Of a stretch of DNA of 64,000 nt, positions 50,920 to 62,361 are shown one piece after another. The first letter of the stretch is position 1. The number at the start of each line of letters is the position of its first letter. The notes under the pieces are model-generated. The model did no database searches. It was given only the letters and a program-made list of their open reading frames with translations, and was not told where the DNA came from. Made by a program: the position numbers and the translations under genes. Origin of the DNA: Phoronis australis (lineage: Eukaryota; Phoronida; Phoronidae); the NCBI GenBank assembly GCA_002633005.1, contig NMRA01000280.1, forward strand, positions 336,029-400,028, given 5' to 3'.

Positions 50920-53900
50920 CTCCCTTCTGGTCTCCAATTCGCTGTCGGCTTCATGCAAGCCGAAAATGCAGCCGCGCTCCTGAATTTGTTAACTTCCTTA
51001 TTTGGAAAGCCACGTGAGTTAACTAACCCGATAAGTGTCATTACTTTCACGTTTTAAAAGGATTGTAGAAAATACACGAAAACCGTTTGTTTGTTATTTT
51101 GATATTATTTTGTACTCAATGAATTATTCTAAATGTCATCGTATATGTAGTAGAACACGAACACAATAACTGCACAGCCTGTAGGATAAGCTAAGGATCA
51201 ATGCTGGGCATTTACAAAGAAATAACACCAGGGAAGAGCACGCGGAATGAGATTATAAAAACATAAAACGTGTTGCTGTCACTGCGCGAACATCAACGTG
51301 GAGTAAAAGCAATAGACTATTGTTATGAAGAGGGTATTAATTTCGTGTCCTTGACGGGAGGGCCAGGCTTCGTTGCTAAGTTACTCAACATCATTTTTGT
51401 GACCAATCACGAGCCAGAATAGAACGGAGCCGCCTGGTTTCTGCTAGGAACTATTCTAGGTCTCTTTATAAACGATTCGTACACGGTCGTTTGCATTGTT
51501 TGATACCCACGACTCTCGTCTGTCGTGAACATCACTTGTTACAACATAATTATTCATCTAGTTCATAAGCCAACCCTATCGTTTATTATCTTACTGATTA
51601 CTGGTCAGATTTATCTCCCCATGTTATCCCATGTAGGCATTTTCAGTCGAAAAAAGTGACATTATTTTGTAATCTCGGCATAAGTAATGTCCAGTGTCGT
51701 AACTGGGATTTATTACAATTGCTTCCATTACTCGTTGACGTTTCAATCTCGATTTAAAACGGTTCTTTACGAAATGCTTTTTGAGCAGACTCTCCAAATG
51801 TTAGGCAGTTCTTCGTGAGCCGAGTCGCGGTCGAGCCCTGTGTCTAGTTAGGGTAATATTGCCTAAATTTTTAGCACTTGGATCTGGAAGACCATATTAT
51901 GGTGCGCGTTCTTCGACCCCTGACTCATGCAAAGTATTACGGCAATACGCTGATGTATATTGCTCATTCAACTGCTTGTCATCAACTAGTGTGGGTGTTT
52001 ACTTGGTGTTTACCTGCTGCAATGGTTATTGGATTATTAAGCGATGTAGGAGTAGGCTAATTATTGGCATATATCATGGGAATATAAACGAGACTGTCTT
52101 AGTTACGTGGAAAAAAATCTGTCAATTTATAAAAAGTGGTCGGTGGGCAAATATCGTCAGGCTCAACACAGTCAATGATACCGCAAAAAATCTGAACATT
52201 TTGATTCAAACACGACTTATTTGTAGCGAATCCTTTATCTGTTGCGAGTGGGCAATAGACCAACAATACAATCCTCTGCTGAAGATTGTCTGATTTATGT
52301 TCTGAGTGCATGCACTTAGAATTAATTAATCTTCGTGCCTTACGGATAAAATGTATGTTTACGTATTGTCAAGTCACGTCTTTCACATAGCTGAGCGATA
52401 TTAATTAGACACGACCAATTATTTTGCTATGACCTGTAGTGCTAAGACTCGTTATTCGTTCTCTTCCTTGCACGGTGGCTATGCAGTTTCGTTTCCTTTT
52501 TCGCCGGGTTGGTTACGTTACACTCCATTGTTGAGTTGGGATTCTGCAGGTAATTGGCAACATCAGAATGTGCGGGGTCCCTGACAGATTCATTTGGGCT
52601 GGAGGAAATGGGGGCACGACAAGAAAACTCCGTTGGCGGCAAGCCGTTCTAAATACTTGCGCGGACATTTTTTCTTTGAAAATTGTNCCCGCCCTCCCCC
52701 CAATTACGACATCTTAGACCCGCCAGTGACAGAAATAATATGATCATCAATTTCTTAGTTTGTATGAGGGTCGACATTCCTTCTTGACAACTGTGGTTTA
52801 GCTGAGTTGTTGTACTGAACCTTTCAGACTTTAAGTAAAACTATCGTTATTTTTTTACTTTTCTGGGACGAGTCAGTGGCGGCTGTTACACGGTCCTTGT
52901 GTCAAGTCTTCCATGTCGATTTTCTGGTCATGCCTCGGCAGCTGAGTTAAAGCTGCCGTCAAACAAAATCGACAGCTCAGAGTTCACGTAATTGATGCCG
53001 TGAGTCAATCACTACTGTATAACCCAGACAACTTTAGATGTTCAGCTCGTAATTCAGGATACATGTTGGCTCTGATAACCGCTGCCAACATCCGCTAGCC
53101 AACTCTGTGTTCCCTGGCACAAAACTGTGTTCGTCATCCAACGAGAAAGACGGATTTCCCGAGCTCATCAACTCGCCCATCTTCGTCTTTATATTTGAAG
53201 TGGTAGTTGTTATTCACCAATTGGACATTCGATAAAAACCCGTCGAAGTTAAACAAGTCTCTGTTCATCAAGAAGTTGTACTTGTCGATAGCTTGGGTTT
53301 CAACAGCTAGCATAAACGTTGAAAGGTAACGTGACCGTTAAGTTGTAACTTAACAGGCTATTCGTGATTTTAAAAGTTCATACTAGGTGATGCGTAACAG
53401 AGGTAATGACTATTCGGTTTTGTCTCATTTCACGTTATTTCACAAATACCATGGATTTTCAGCATATGTTAGTGAACGAATATGTGTTTACATTACCCCC
53501 GGCGAAGCATGCTTCTTATATAATGCTGTTTTTAATGACAGAGCTTAATTGCATTTAAGGCTATATACTTATAGATGATTAAAAATATTTTCTAGCGAAC
53601 TAACGCCGTGACGGGTACCTTTACCAGTTGTACTGCGTGCCAACTGCAATATGGACGCACTTGTGTTATTGATGATGATTTATCGTGAATTTCGTTCATA
53701 TGATGCAATGTTGCAGAGGCTTTTAGTAAAATGAAACACGACACCCTTTTATAGGCCTTATGTGTTTGAGGCACTCTGCGCAGATCAGCACTGAATAGTT
53801 CTCAGAAAAAGGAGGGGATTATACGCATTTCCCCCGACTGTAATCTTAATTTCAACCGTAATCCACCATAAGTTGTTACCCTCCAGCAAGTGAACCGAAA

Positions 53901-55165
53901 TGCAGTCCATAATTTTTTACTTATCTGCGGAATGAATGGCTATCACATGAAATATTTTTAGAAACTTCCGTTAGGTTCATGAAATTCTAGCATACGTCGT
54001 CTTGTTTACATTTTTACGTCAGAGAGACCTGAGTGCTTTGAGATTTCAAGAATCTCCGTCGGGCAAGCTTACAAAAAGCGGGGAGACGGGTCAGAGTGAG
54101 TCATTTATGAGTGAAACGAAACGAGAAACAAAACCTAGGTCGCGAAAGTATTCAGGTTACATACTCAATGTAAACACGTACCCGGCCACTTGAAAATCGA
54201 AACCTCATGACTCATTTTGCTACCTGGTGTTCAGGAATGATTTCCGCTGTGTTCGTAAGGTGAATGAAGTATTGCGCCTGGACACAGAGGCCATGTTGCT
54301 AAACACACTGAAGTAGTCGTCGCTGTCGCGGTTGTTTTTGGCGATGTTTGTGATTCAGCAAGGGTTTTGATTGACATTTATAGAACACGGTAACAAAGTT
54401 GTGTATTGGTAAGTAATATACTTAAAAACTTTCACTTGAGTGTGTGTGCTCTCAATCCAGATGGTGAGCATCCGAAGAAAGTGTTTTCGTTGTTAACTGC
54501 GTTGTGTCAAATTTTATAAGTAGATACCGCGTGGCTTACGAACAGTAATTCGGGCGTCATGTGAATTTGTCATCGTACATTACCCTGTGGTTTGGGGGCA
54601 AAATAAACAAAGTCAACACCGAACCAGTGTAGGCTGTCAGTTCGAGGTCTGCCAATTTACTCTTTTCAGATGTGGTTGCTCATGCGAGCCACAGCGCGAT
54701 ACTGCTGAGTTTAAAATTAAAACCAACAAAATCAAGCAAACTTACTTTGATACTTGTATCAAAGTTCTGAATTGTGACCAAAGCTGAATTTCTTCTAACA
54801 TACGCCATGCTACGAATAAAATGTGGTAATATTGTCACATGTCATTTTAAGGTGATTCCACAGTATGTTTTCCCTCCGTTATAAAAAAATATCGACTAAT
54901 CCATTATCCGTTGACCATGCCATGATGCGTCTACCGCAAGTTTTAATAGTTTTATTTATTTAAACAGCAACCTGTTACGTATGTAGTTAATAGGAAATGA
55001 CTTCACACTGTACGGACAATAATGACGCGTGGGATAATAAGCGAAACGTTGTTATCAAGTTTTTGTTGAAAGGGATGTAAGTCATCAGACCAAGTTACGT
55101 ATTGTTCTTGTTGTATAAGTCTGGTCTAACTGCAGCTGAGGGCCGATGGGTTTCATGAAGTTGCC
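50920..55165. other. 4.2 kb without a recognised gene
   Basis: The longest frame, 51859-52293 (144 codons, plus), shows no recognised domain and has no convincing splice or start context. One undetermined base is at 52687. AATTAATTAATC-like AT stretches are common. Confidence 0.4.
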
Positions 55166-55170
55166 TACGA

Positions 55171-55471
55171 ACCCGCCTCCTGTCAAAACTAACACTTGAT
55201 TTGAACCAGTTACTGTTATGAAAGTGAACTCAGATTATCTGCTTTTTACTTTAGAAGTGATCTCTGGACTTGGCAAGAAGTGACAATTCGTTGTGCTCCG
55301 CAACAACTTCAATTAGTTGACTTCAACCCGGGGGTTATTTATGTTCCGAGCTCAGCCCTGGGTAATAAAGAGTTGTCAACCCCCAAGCCTAAAAATCACT
55401 CCTAAGCGGAGACCATTTTTATGACTATAAGTGATCCAAATCAAATGCTAGTCTTCTGTCAGAAGGCGGGT
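55171..55471 (+). mobile_element. Family F foldback element, best copy (~300 bp)
   Basis: The left terminus ACCCGCCTCCTGTCAAAACT continues with CACTTGATTTGAACCAGTTA and CTGTTATGA. The right terminus, read inverted, is ACCCGCCTTCTGACAGAAGA with GCATTTGATTTGGATCACTTA further in. The ends pair imperfectly over about 55 bp. The internal box is AGTGACAATTCGTTGTGCTC. It is noncoding. Confidence 0.7.
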
Positions 55472-55479
55472 CCATCAGT

Positions 55480-57080
55480 GTTAATATCTGCTCAATTACT
55501 CTGCTTAAACAAATCTTCTAGAAGAAAGTAGTTGTTGGCATTTTCAAGGTAGGGTCACCTAAACAGTGTTTTGAAATGCCATGGCATACGATAAAACAAT
55601 CAAGCTCCGTTGACATTACGTGCTATTTTCTGGCCGAGTTCATTTTCACAGAAAACTGCGAGAATGAGAAAACAAAACAATACGAATTAATCTTGTTTGC
55701 TTTGTAGAGCACGATGGGGGTAAAATAACTACGACCTTAAGAGGGAAGTTTTCAGAATTAAAGATTTGGCAGGAGGACCTATTTTGATATATTTTGAGAC
55801 GTCGTTTTGTGTCGGAGCTGTTGTTTAGCTTAGAATAAGCAGTTTGTGGCTTAGGACATATCTGGTTCGATGGTGGTATCGACTGGCTTAATGACAGGTC
55901 ATCTGAGTACTGCGGGGCCGGGGGGCACGGCAAGTTGCGCTTAGAGTAAGTGCCCGTCTGGACTCGTGGTGAGTAAAAGGAATAAAAATCAAATCCGATT
56001 ATTAATTAGTCTCTTACAACTAAAACATAATCATTGTAGCCCTGGAATCTTCATTAGCGGCTTTGCCTAACCTATGAATTTAGTTTCTGATTTGTTTTTT
56101 TTTTCTGTTAATTTTAATTAGAAAGATAAAAACAGTCCCCGAAAACCACATATTACGTCGTGTAGTTAGGTGAATACTGTAAAGGGTGATAGACTGCAGC
56201 GCTGCTTCACGTGATATCAATCCCTATGGAATGAGTCACGCGGCATGGGATGGAATTCACATGCAGAGTTACTCAACATCCCAGCTGAAGGTCGCAGATA
56301 AACACTGAAGTGGCTATCGATTGCTTGTTCTGTCCGTCACTGGTCAACGTAAAAGATTTTCCCGACTTCAGAAGTGAAGGGTAATTATTGATGGTTCGAT
56401 ATAAACCGTGTTCTCATTTCACAACGAACATTTGTCGTACTACTTTGCTCAGCCAAGCGTCGGAGGTTTACTAGAATGACACCGAGTTCCCAATAAATTC
56501 GGAATTAACAATCGAGTCAATATAATTACTTGTTTTTGTCACCACGTGGTGAGATCGGTTCGTCCGTGATCATGCAATTCCGCTCACCAAACAACACGTG
56601 GAACACAATTCCACTAAAAAATTGTTCGGCAAAGAGAGTTTTTGAGTAAGGAAAGCTGAAGCAATGAAGCTTGGTTCTCAAAATACGAATTGGTCGCTTG
56701 GCATTGTTTTTGATGCTTGATATTGCATAATAATGTCTGAAAATACCGACAAAATATCAGTTGGCTTACGAAGTAAATGACTTTATCCACTTGGAATGTT
56801 TGTAGAATCATCGTTAAGAGATGAAAATGATAGTGTACTAATAGACCAGCCTCCCGTTCAGTAACGCTAGGACCTCGCTAAAAAGCAAGACTTCGCGAGA
56901 TAACGTGAGATATTGCCGTGTATTTTAAATGAGATCACCTGACTTTGGCTAGATTTTAGCTAGGTCCTAGCGTAGGTCCTAGCGTCAATGAACACACGCC
57001 AGACCTGTACCGATAGCCTGTTGTCCATGAAAATGCATAGTTATGTATAGTTCTATGAGTAATATCTCTTCGCTTGGGAG
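55480..57080. other. 1.6 kb without a recognised gene
   Basis: No coding similarity was seen. Near 56870-57000 the word AGCTAGGTCCTAGCGTAGGTCC and relatives form a small local repeat. Confidence 0.4.
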
Positions 57081-57082
57081 GA

Positions 57083-57320
57083 GGCCGTGTGGCCTAGTGG
57101 GATAAGCGTTCCCTTCCTTTACTCAAAGTCGTGGGTTCAAGTCCCACTGCGGCACACTGATAGACCACGGGGTCAGGTCTCAACTCCTCAGCTCGGCTTT
57201 AACTATATATGTTAAAAAGACATAAAAATGGTTCCAGGTGATCAGTGCAATCAGGGCCCACCCGAGCGACCTGGGCACGTCTGGTGCAACGTGTACCAGA
57301 ACGCTTGCAATTATTTTTTT
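57083..57320 (+). mobile_element. tRNA-derived SINE
   Basis: The head looks like a tRNA, with an A box TGGCCTAGTGG at 57090-57100 and a B box GGTTCAAGTCC at 57134-57144 in a paired T-arm (GTGGG/CCCAC). The anticodon stem does not pair and the acceptor stem is out of register by one base, so it is not a working tRNA. A tRNA-unrelated body (CGAGCGACCTGGGCACG and others) runs for about 150 bp and ends near a T-rich tail at 57312. Confidence 0.7.
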
Positions 57321-57324
57321 TGAT

Positions 57325-58835
57325 TTTGAACTAGGAACCAATATGTTAGCTTTCATATCGTATTATATTTATTGTGCGTGAATAGAAAATGATTGCGGCT
57401 CACGATTTGTTTAATATTTATTTATTTCACTTGTGATAAGGATGAGCAAGCTACGAATGTTTGCGCTGTAACACACAAAACTATAGAACTACCAGCCTAG
57501 TTGTATTGAGTGGTGATCATTTTTTGGGCGAATAAAATGTTTATTGTGGACTATTCACCATACAACCCGTTTCTGCTGCTGTTGGACAAAGGTTGTCGTC
57601 ACTATCTAGCATTTCACATCTGCTGGCCTATATTGCATGTTCGAGTATCTGGCAAATGACAATGTCTCAGTACACTCTTCTTGTTTGGAATACAAACTTG
57701 GTATGAGTTCGTTTAACAATATTTGAGCGTTCTCTTTGTTCTTGTCTTTGTGAGAGGCGACAATGATATCTTTGAATAACTCCACATGCTCGGTAAAGAG
57801 TTCACAATGTATGGCGATATCCGCTTATTCAGGCCCACAATTGGTCCAATTGTTGTTTTGATTACCAACGGAAATACCATAACTGTCTTTAAAACGTAAT
57901 ATTTATAAGAGACCCAAAACACTGATAATTTGGTGATCAGCACGTGTTATAAGGTTGGGTTATTGGAAATCGTCGGATACCGACACTCGATTATGTGTAT
58001 TTTGAATCTTTAGGTAAATTGTAAGTTCCGAAAATAGTAAAATTATCACATATACCGATACCTCTTCGCATACTTTTATGTACACTAATGAATGAGCGAA
58101 GCGGATACGTTCGAGAAGTTTTTATAACAGGTTAACTTACCCAGAATTTTGACTATAACGCTTATGTGTTATGTAGTAAAGTGATGTTTACGAAAGTATT
58201 AGAACTCGTTCGCCTGATCTAAATATTGACATGTTGTAGATGTGCATAGGGTGTCTAGAGTTATGGTAGTAGTTGCAACGCTGCAGTTCTAAACTTTTTT
58301 CGGATTAAGTTTGCGATATGTTTTACATGTCATTTATAAATATACGACAGTGGTGGCTCAAGTAGTCATTAAATTGAAAATCGGCGAAATCAACGATAGT
58401 GAACTTACATGTAAAGGGGCAATTACTATAAATTCTGAATAGATCCCTGTTAGATGGATATTTATCAGGGCATCGTTTTTTATGATTGGTTTAAAAAGGA
58501 AATGCCAAACAGGTTAAACTAGTCACTTAAACTGTTCTCTCACCAACCACATCATTAACAGGTCAGTCGCACTCAGTCACGTGGTTCTTCTCTAGGGTCA
58601 TTTCTCCCTACTGCCGTATTGCCTCACGACAATATGTCACCAAGACATCAACAGTTCCGGATTTTACTGCTTCTACCTGTTTCTAAGTAACATTCATGCA
58701 TAAATGTAAGGGCCAAATTGTACAAGTATGCACAAGTCTAAACAACTAGTTCTTGAACTCCGTGACTTACCAGCCGTGATCGTGCTACATCGTGACGAGA
58801 ACATTCTTGTAGTTCCCGTTACGAAATAGATTAGC
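57325..58835. other. 1.5 kb without a recognised gene
   Basis: No coding or RNA similarity was noticed. Confidence 0.4.
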
Positions 58836-58839
58836 GCGT

Positions 58840-58935
58840 TAACGAGTCAAGCGTGCACACGTTAATGTGTAAAGCTTGAACACGTTAACCAATGACACAG
58901 GGTTTCGGGCTTGGAATTCCATACCCAACTTGTAC
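58840..58935 (+). repeat. Dispersed repeat shared with 8.2 kb
   Basis: It aligns with 8199-8277 (TAACGAGTCAAGCGTGCACA, then GGCTTGGAATTCC). It contains internal inverted words around GTTAACGTG/CACGTTAAC. Confidence 0.55.
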
Positions 58936-59547
58936 GCTACAGAACAAAATAAGCGCAATATTTTCTGCGCGCTCAGTGGCACTCATTTAGGTACCCTTCG
59001 CCTCTTCACAAAATGGCAGTTGATTCTCGTACTTCAAAACTGATGTTCTGGAATGACTGGCGCGTGCGTATAATCTTGTGAGAGACGACAATTTGACTTT
59101 TAGTAAAGGTGTTCAACTACCGTGTGCTGGTAAATTATGCCAATTTGTCTGTTTGTCAATTTGTTATCGCGCTAAAGGAACTCTCAAACGACAGACAGCA
59201 GATTCCAAATAGTCAGGGTGAACGACCGAAGAAGAAATATACGTGACATACGCACATGATCTAAGTTTTTGTGTATTTGAAAATTCAGATGTTGAAGTCA
59301 ACTACATATGCATACTATTCTTTTACAGGTGTCAAAATGACTTCGGCTGCAAACTGGAACCAGGTACTTGAACACATTTCCGGACAAGAGATCTGATTTC
59401 CTAATAATGTGAAATTTCCTGTATCTGAAAGCTTTTATACGCGTCGTTTGCTTCCGCTGCGTCAGTGTTTCATTTGAGATTTAAAAGCTTCATTACACTG
59501 CCATTGCCTGCAAACTTAGTGATAAAGTACTTGTTGTTTATATCGTC

Positions 59548-60726
59548 ATGGGGGAGAATATGGAAAACTGGAGACTGTCCCGGATTCAGGAGGAATTGGA
59601 GAATCTCGCGGTATTTGAGAACCCTTATGCTTTCATTGGTGACGATGTCAATAGTAGTGTTAGTGAAGAAGATGCACTGATTACTTCTACGCCTCTCAAA
59701 GGAAATAAACCAACCGCTGCGGTGAGTCCAGCGAAAAGACCATCTTCACCCGTTAATGTGGTTTCAGAAGCAGGAACGCTGGATTGCAACACTGGAATTT
59801 GCAAAACAATGGATGACAACGAACAGCCCATTTATGTGGTTGTTTCAAACAATGTCACGTATGAGGAAATTCCCGGTGGGAAATTGGACGCTAAGCAAGA
59901 ATTGGAGGCAGCAGAAAGAATTGCGAAGAAGTACGATTCCTTGCAGCGCCACCTTCACCCGTCTTCGGGAAGTTTATACACGTCACCGTCTGAATACTCG
60001 TGTTCTGATGGAGCGTACAGCGGAGATAGTATGTGTGATGAATCGGTAACTTATACCAGCACTTCGGCTGAACCGGCGATTCCGTATGATATGTCTCCGC
60101 TCACTGACGATGATGTGCAACAAATTGAAGGATTCTACCGTAGTCTCGGTACAGACGTGTTTGCCGCGCATGGAATGGTCAGTTTATACTTTAGTGAAAT
60201 CTCTTGTGACCAGTGGGAGTTCTCTAGCGTTGGAGTACCATTATTTGTTCTGGATACAGGCGAGAGCAGACGACGTCGCAAGCTGCATTTGGTGATCGCG
60301 GAACGAGGTACTGGGTTTGTTTTATGGAGAGACACGATAGATCATTTATCAAACTATAGAGCTACTCAAGACACTTTCCATACGATAAGTTTATCAACCG
60401 ACCACAGTCGAATGGCCGGTCTATGCTTTATGGACAGTTCAAACGCTCAAGAATTCTTAAGGACCTTTACACATTTGACCTCTAACCCCGAGGATGATTT
60501 GCTAAATGTCAGCAAGAAAAGTAAGAAGAAAAAGAAGGATAAAACTAAAGTCAAGAAGGTCAAACCAAAGAAGACGGATATCTCTCAGCCGTGTTGTTTC
60601 TCGCATGTCATAAAAATAGATCGAAACGATGCGGAACGTATTCCAGCTTTGCCTAGCATGAATGAAAGCGTATCTAACACAACCAGCAATTCTGAGGTTT
60701 CCTTAGCCCATACTGTTTCAAGCTAA
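59548..60726 (+). CDS. WASP-like WH1/EVH1 + basic + CRIB-like protein, no VCA tail
   Basis: This is probably an intracellular adaptor linked to Rho-family GTPases or actin regulation; that function is inferred from domains. The 392 residues begin MGENMENWRLSRIQEELENL after an in-frame stop near 59481, so ATG 59548 is the first start. Residues ~1-180 are Ser/Thr-rich with an acidic start. Residues ~190-312 match the WASP WH1 fold in order: MVSLYF, a tryptophan at 223, GVPLFV, LWRDTI, DTFHTI, AGLCFMD and AQEFLRTF. A lysine block (323-342) is followed by DISQPCCFSHVIKID (344-358). This fits the CRIB pattern ISxPxxFxH but with KID where HVG is usual. The protein stops 34 residues later with no proline-rich or VCA region, so it cannot activate Arp2/3 in the WASP way. 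WASP proteins run ~500 residues. The single coding exon is unusual for this domain and may mean retroposition. An AATAAA lies at 61209. Confidence 0.85.
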   Translation: MGENMENWRLSRIQEELENLAVFENPYAFIGDDVNSSVSEEDALITSTPLKGNKPTAAVSPAKRPSSPVNVVSEAGTLDCNTGICKTMDDNEQPIYVVVSNNVTYEEIPGGKLDAKQELEAAERIAKKYDSLQRHLHPSSGSLYTSPSEYSCSDGAYSGDSMCDESVTYTSTSAEPAIPYDMSPLTDDDVQQIEGFYRSLGTDVFAAHGMVSLYFSEISCDQWEFSSVGVPLFVLDTGESRRRRKLHLVIAERGTGFVLWRDTIDHLSNYRATQDTFHTISLSTDHSRMAGLCFMDSSNAQEFLRTFTHLTSNPEDDLLNVSKKSKKKKKDKTKVKKVKPKKTDISQPCCFSHVIKIDRNDAERIPALPSMNESVSNTTSNSEVSLAHTVSS

Positions 60727-61340
60727 CACGAATTTGCATTTATTTGCAAATTGTCAATTTGCAATAACTCATTACACAGATAACTGCATTGATTATCCTC
60801 TCTGTATTTCGCTGTAATTATTGCAGTCACTTGTATATGTGATAACTATGACGCAAGCAAGGCTACCGCCACGGAGTTGAGGCATTGCGACCAACAGGGA
60901 CCAGAGCACATCAGAAATACTCTCAATTAAAAAGTCTGCATTTCTAAAATTATTCTAGTCACTGATACTGTTTGAAATTGAGATGTTATATACAGAGTAT
61001 TCTAATATTATTACTTTTTGTTGTGAATGAAATGGGAATTTTCAAGGCGTAAAGTTTCAGTGCTATCGTCCTTTAGACGTTGTCAGGGTCGTGCAAGCCC
61101 CGTGTAACATTTTGCAGTAAATTGGGTGTAAAAATTGACTTCATATCTGTTATCCTACGCCGCAATGGAGTTAGCTGCTCATGTAGAAGTCTGTAAACGT
61201 GCCCAGAAAATAAAAACGTGAGGCTTAGTGGTGTCTAAATCAAAGCATGTTTGCTTCTTGAAAGCATTATACCATTTGTTACTGGTTTCCCTGAAGGGGA
61301 CACTATCATCGGTGTCCATCACTGGAATGCTTTTCACTGT
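60727..61340 (+). other. Probable 3' untranslated region of the WH1 gene
   Basis: This follows the stop codon TAA at 60724-60726. An AATAAA hexamer at 61209-61214 would give a 3' UTR of about 500 bases. No other gene was recognised. Confidence 0.4.
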
Positions 61341-61343
61341 CCT

Positions 61344-61569
61344 GGGGCCCGTTCCAAGAAAACTGACTTAGCTAAGACAAATCTTAAATTTAAATCAATT
61401 TTAAGAAAAAACTTTCAGTCGGTTCCAAATAGTGATATTAGGTTTGACGTAAGTTTTTGTCATAAGTTCGACTAACTTACCGGATGTGGAAGTTTCAAAG
61501 TTTAGAAGTTTAAACCAATCTTGAACTTAGGTCAAAAATGAACTTAAGTCAGTTTCTTGGAACGGGTCC
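61344..61569. mobile_element. ~225-bp GGGCCCGTTCCAAGAAA-ended element
   Basis: The left end GGGGCCCGTTCCAAGAAAAC with TGACTTAGCTAAG mirrors the right end CTTAAGTCAGTTTCTTGG plus AACGGGTCC. The interior also folds (GGTTTGACGTAAG, CTTAAG words). It is MITE-like and noncoding; the 74-codon frame over it is incidental. Confidence 0.75.
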
Positions 61570-62361
61570 TTGTTGGTGTTCAAAGGGTCTGAATGCAAAT
61601 ACTTCTGAATCATATTTGGGGCGTTCCCCAGTCTTCTCAGAAAGTAATGTATTTTGCAATAATTATCTACAATAAGCGTTTGATACGTTGTTAGTTGAAC
61701 TTCATTATCGTTATAATGGCTTGTTTCATAACTTTGCTTTGATATTGTTGTTATGCATTTTTGCCACTCAAGCGGGTGAATTCAATAGTTGAATTTTTTA
61801 AATAAAACTTCGTGCAAATCGAATATTGTTTGCGTTATCTTCTACTCGTGTAAAATACAGTTTTGTTGAGATAACAGAGAATACCAAGTGATTCGTGAAA
61901 TTAATGTTATCGTAGCATCAATATAAACAGCTCCGATACTAGCAAACAAAGTTTTTCTTAAGCGTATACAGATGTCTACATGGAAATGAGGCAATTAGCA
62001 CATAATTGGATCCGGTACGTTTAGTGATCGGCAGTTGTTACATATATGCAAAACCTTCCCGGTTGACACAATATTTCTAATGACAACTACCAAAAACTAA
62101 TAATCTGTCTAGGCTACACGGGAGAATGCCGTCGCTATTCAGACATATTACGGTACTGACGCGACTGTCGTCGTAATCATGAATGCACGAATTTCATCGT
62201 ATTTTCAAGCTTCTTAGTCTAGCTCATTATCTGAAACTAAGTTTACATGAATGCAGTTCACCAGCACCGCAAAAAAAAAACTTGCGGCTACGTGCACTTC
62301 TATATTAAACATTTCCAGCAGCTTGTATTTTTTTCTAATTCCGATTCAAGTAAATCATAGG

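Noticed and set aside
51859-52293. 144-codon plus-strand open frame
   Set aside because: No domain was recognised, the composition is rich in Ile/Cys/Tyr as expected from AT-rich random sequence, and there is no clear splice or start context.
57083-57156. Possible functional tRNA
   Set aside because: The anticodon stem does not pair and the acceptor strands are out of register, so it is the head of a SINE.
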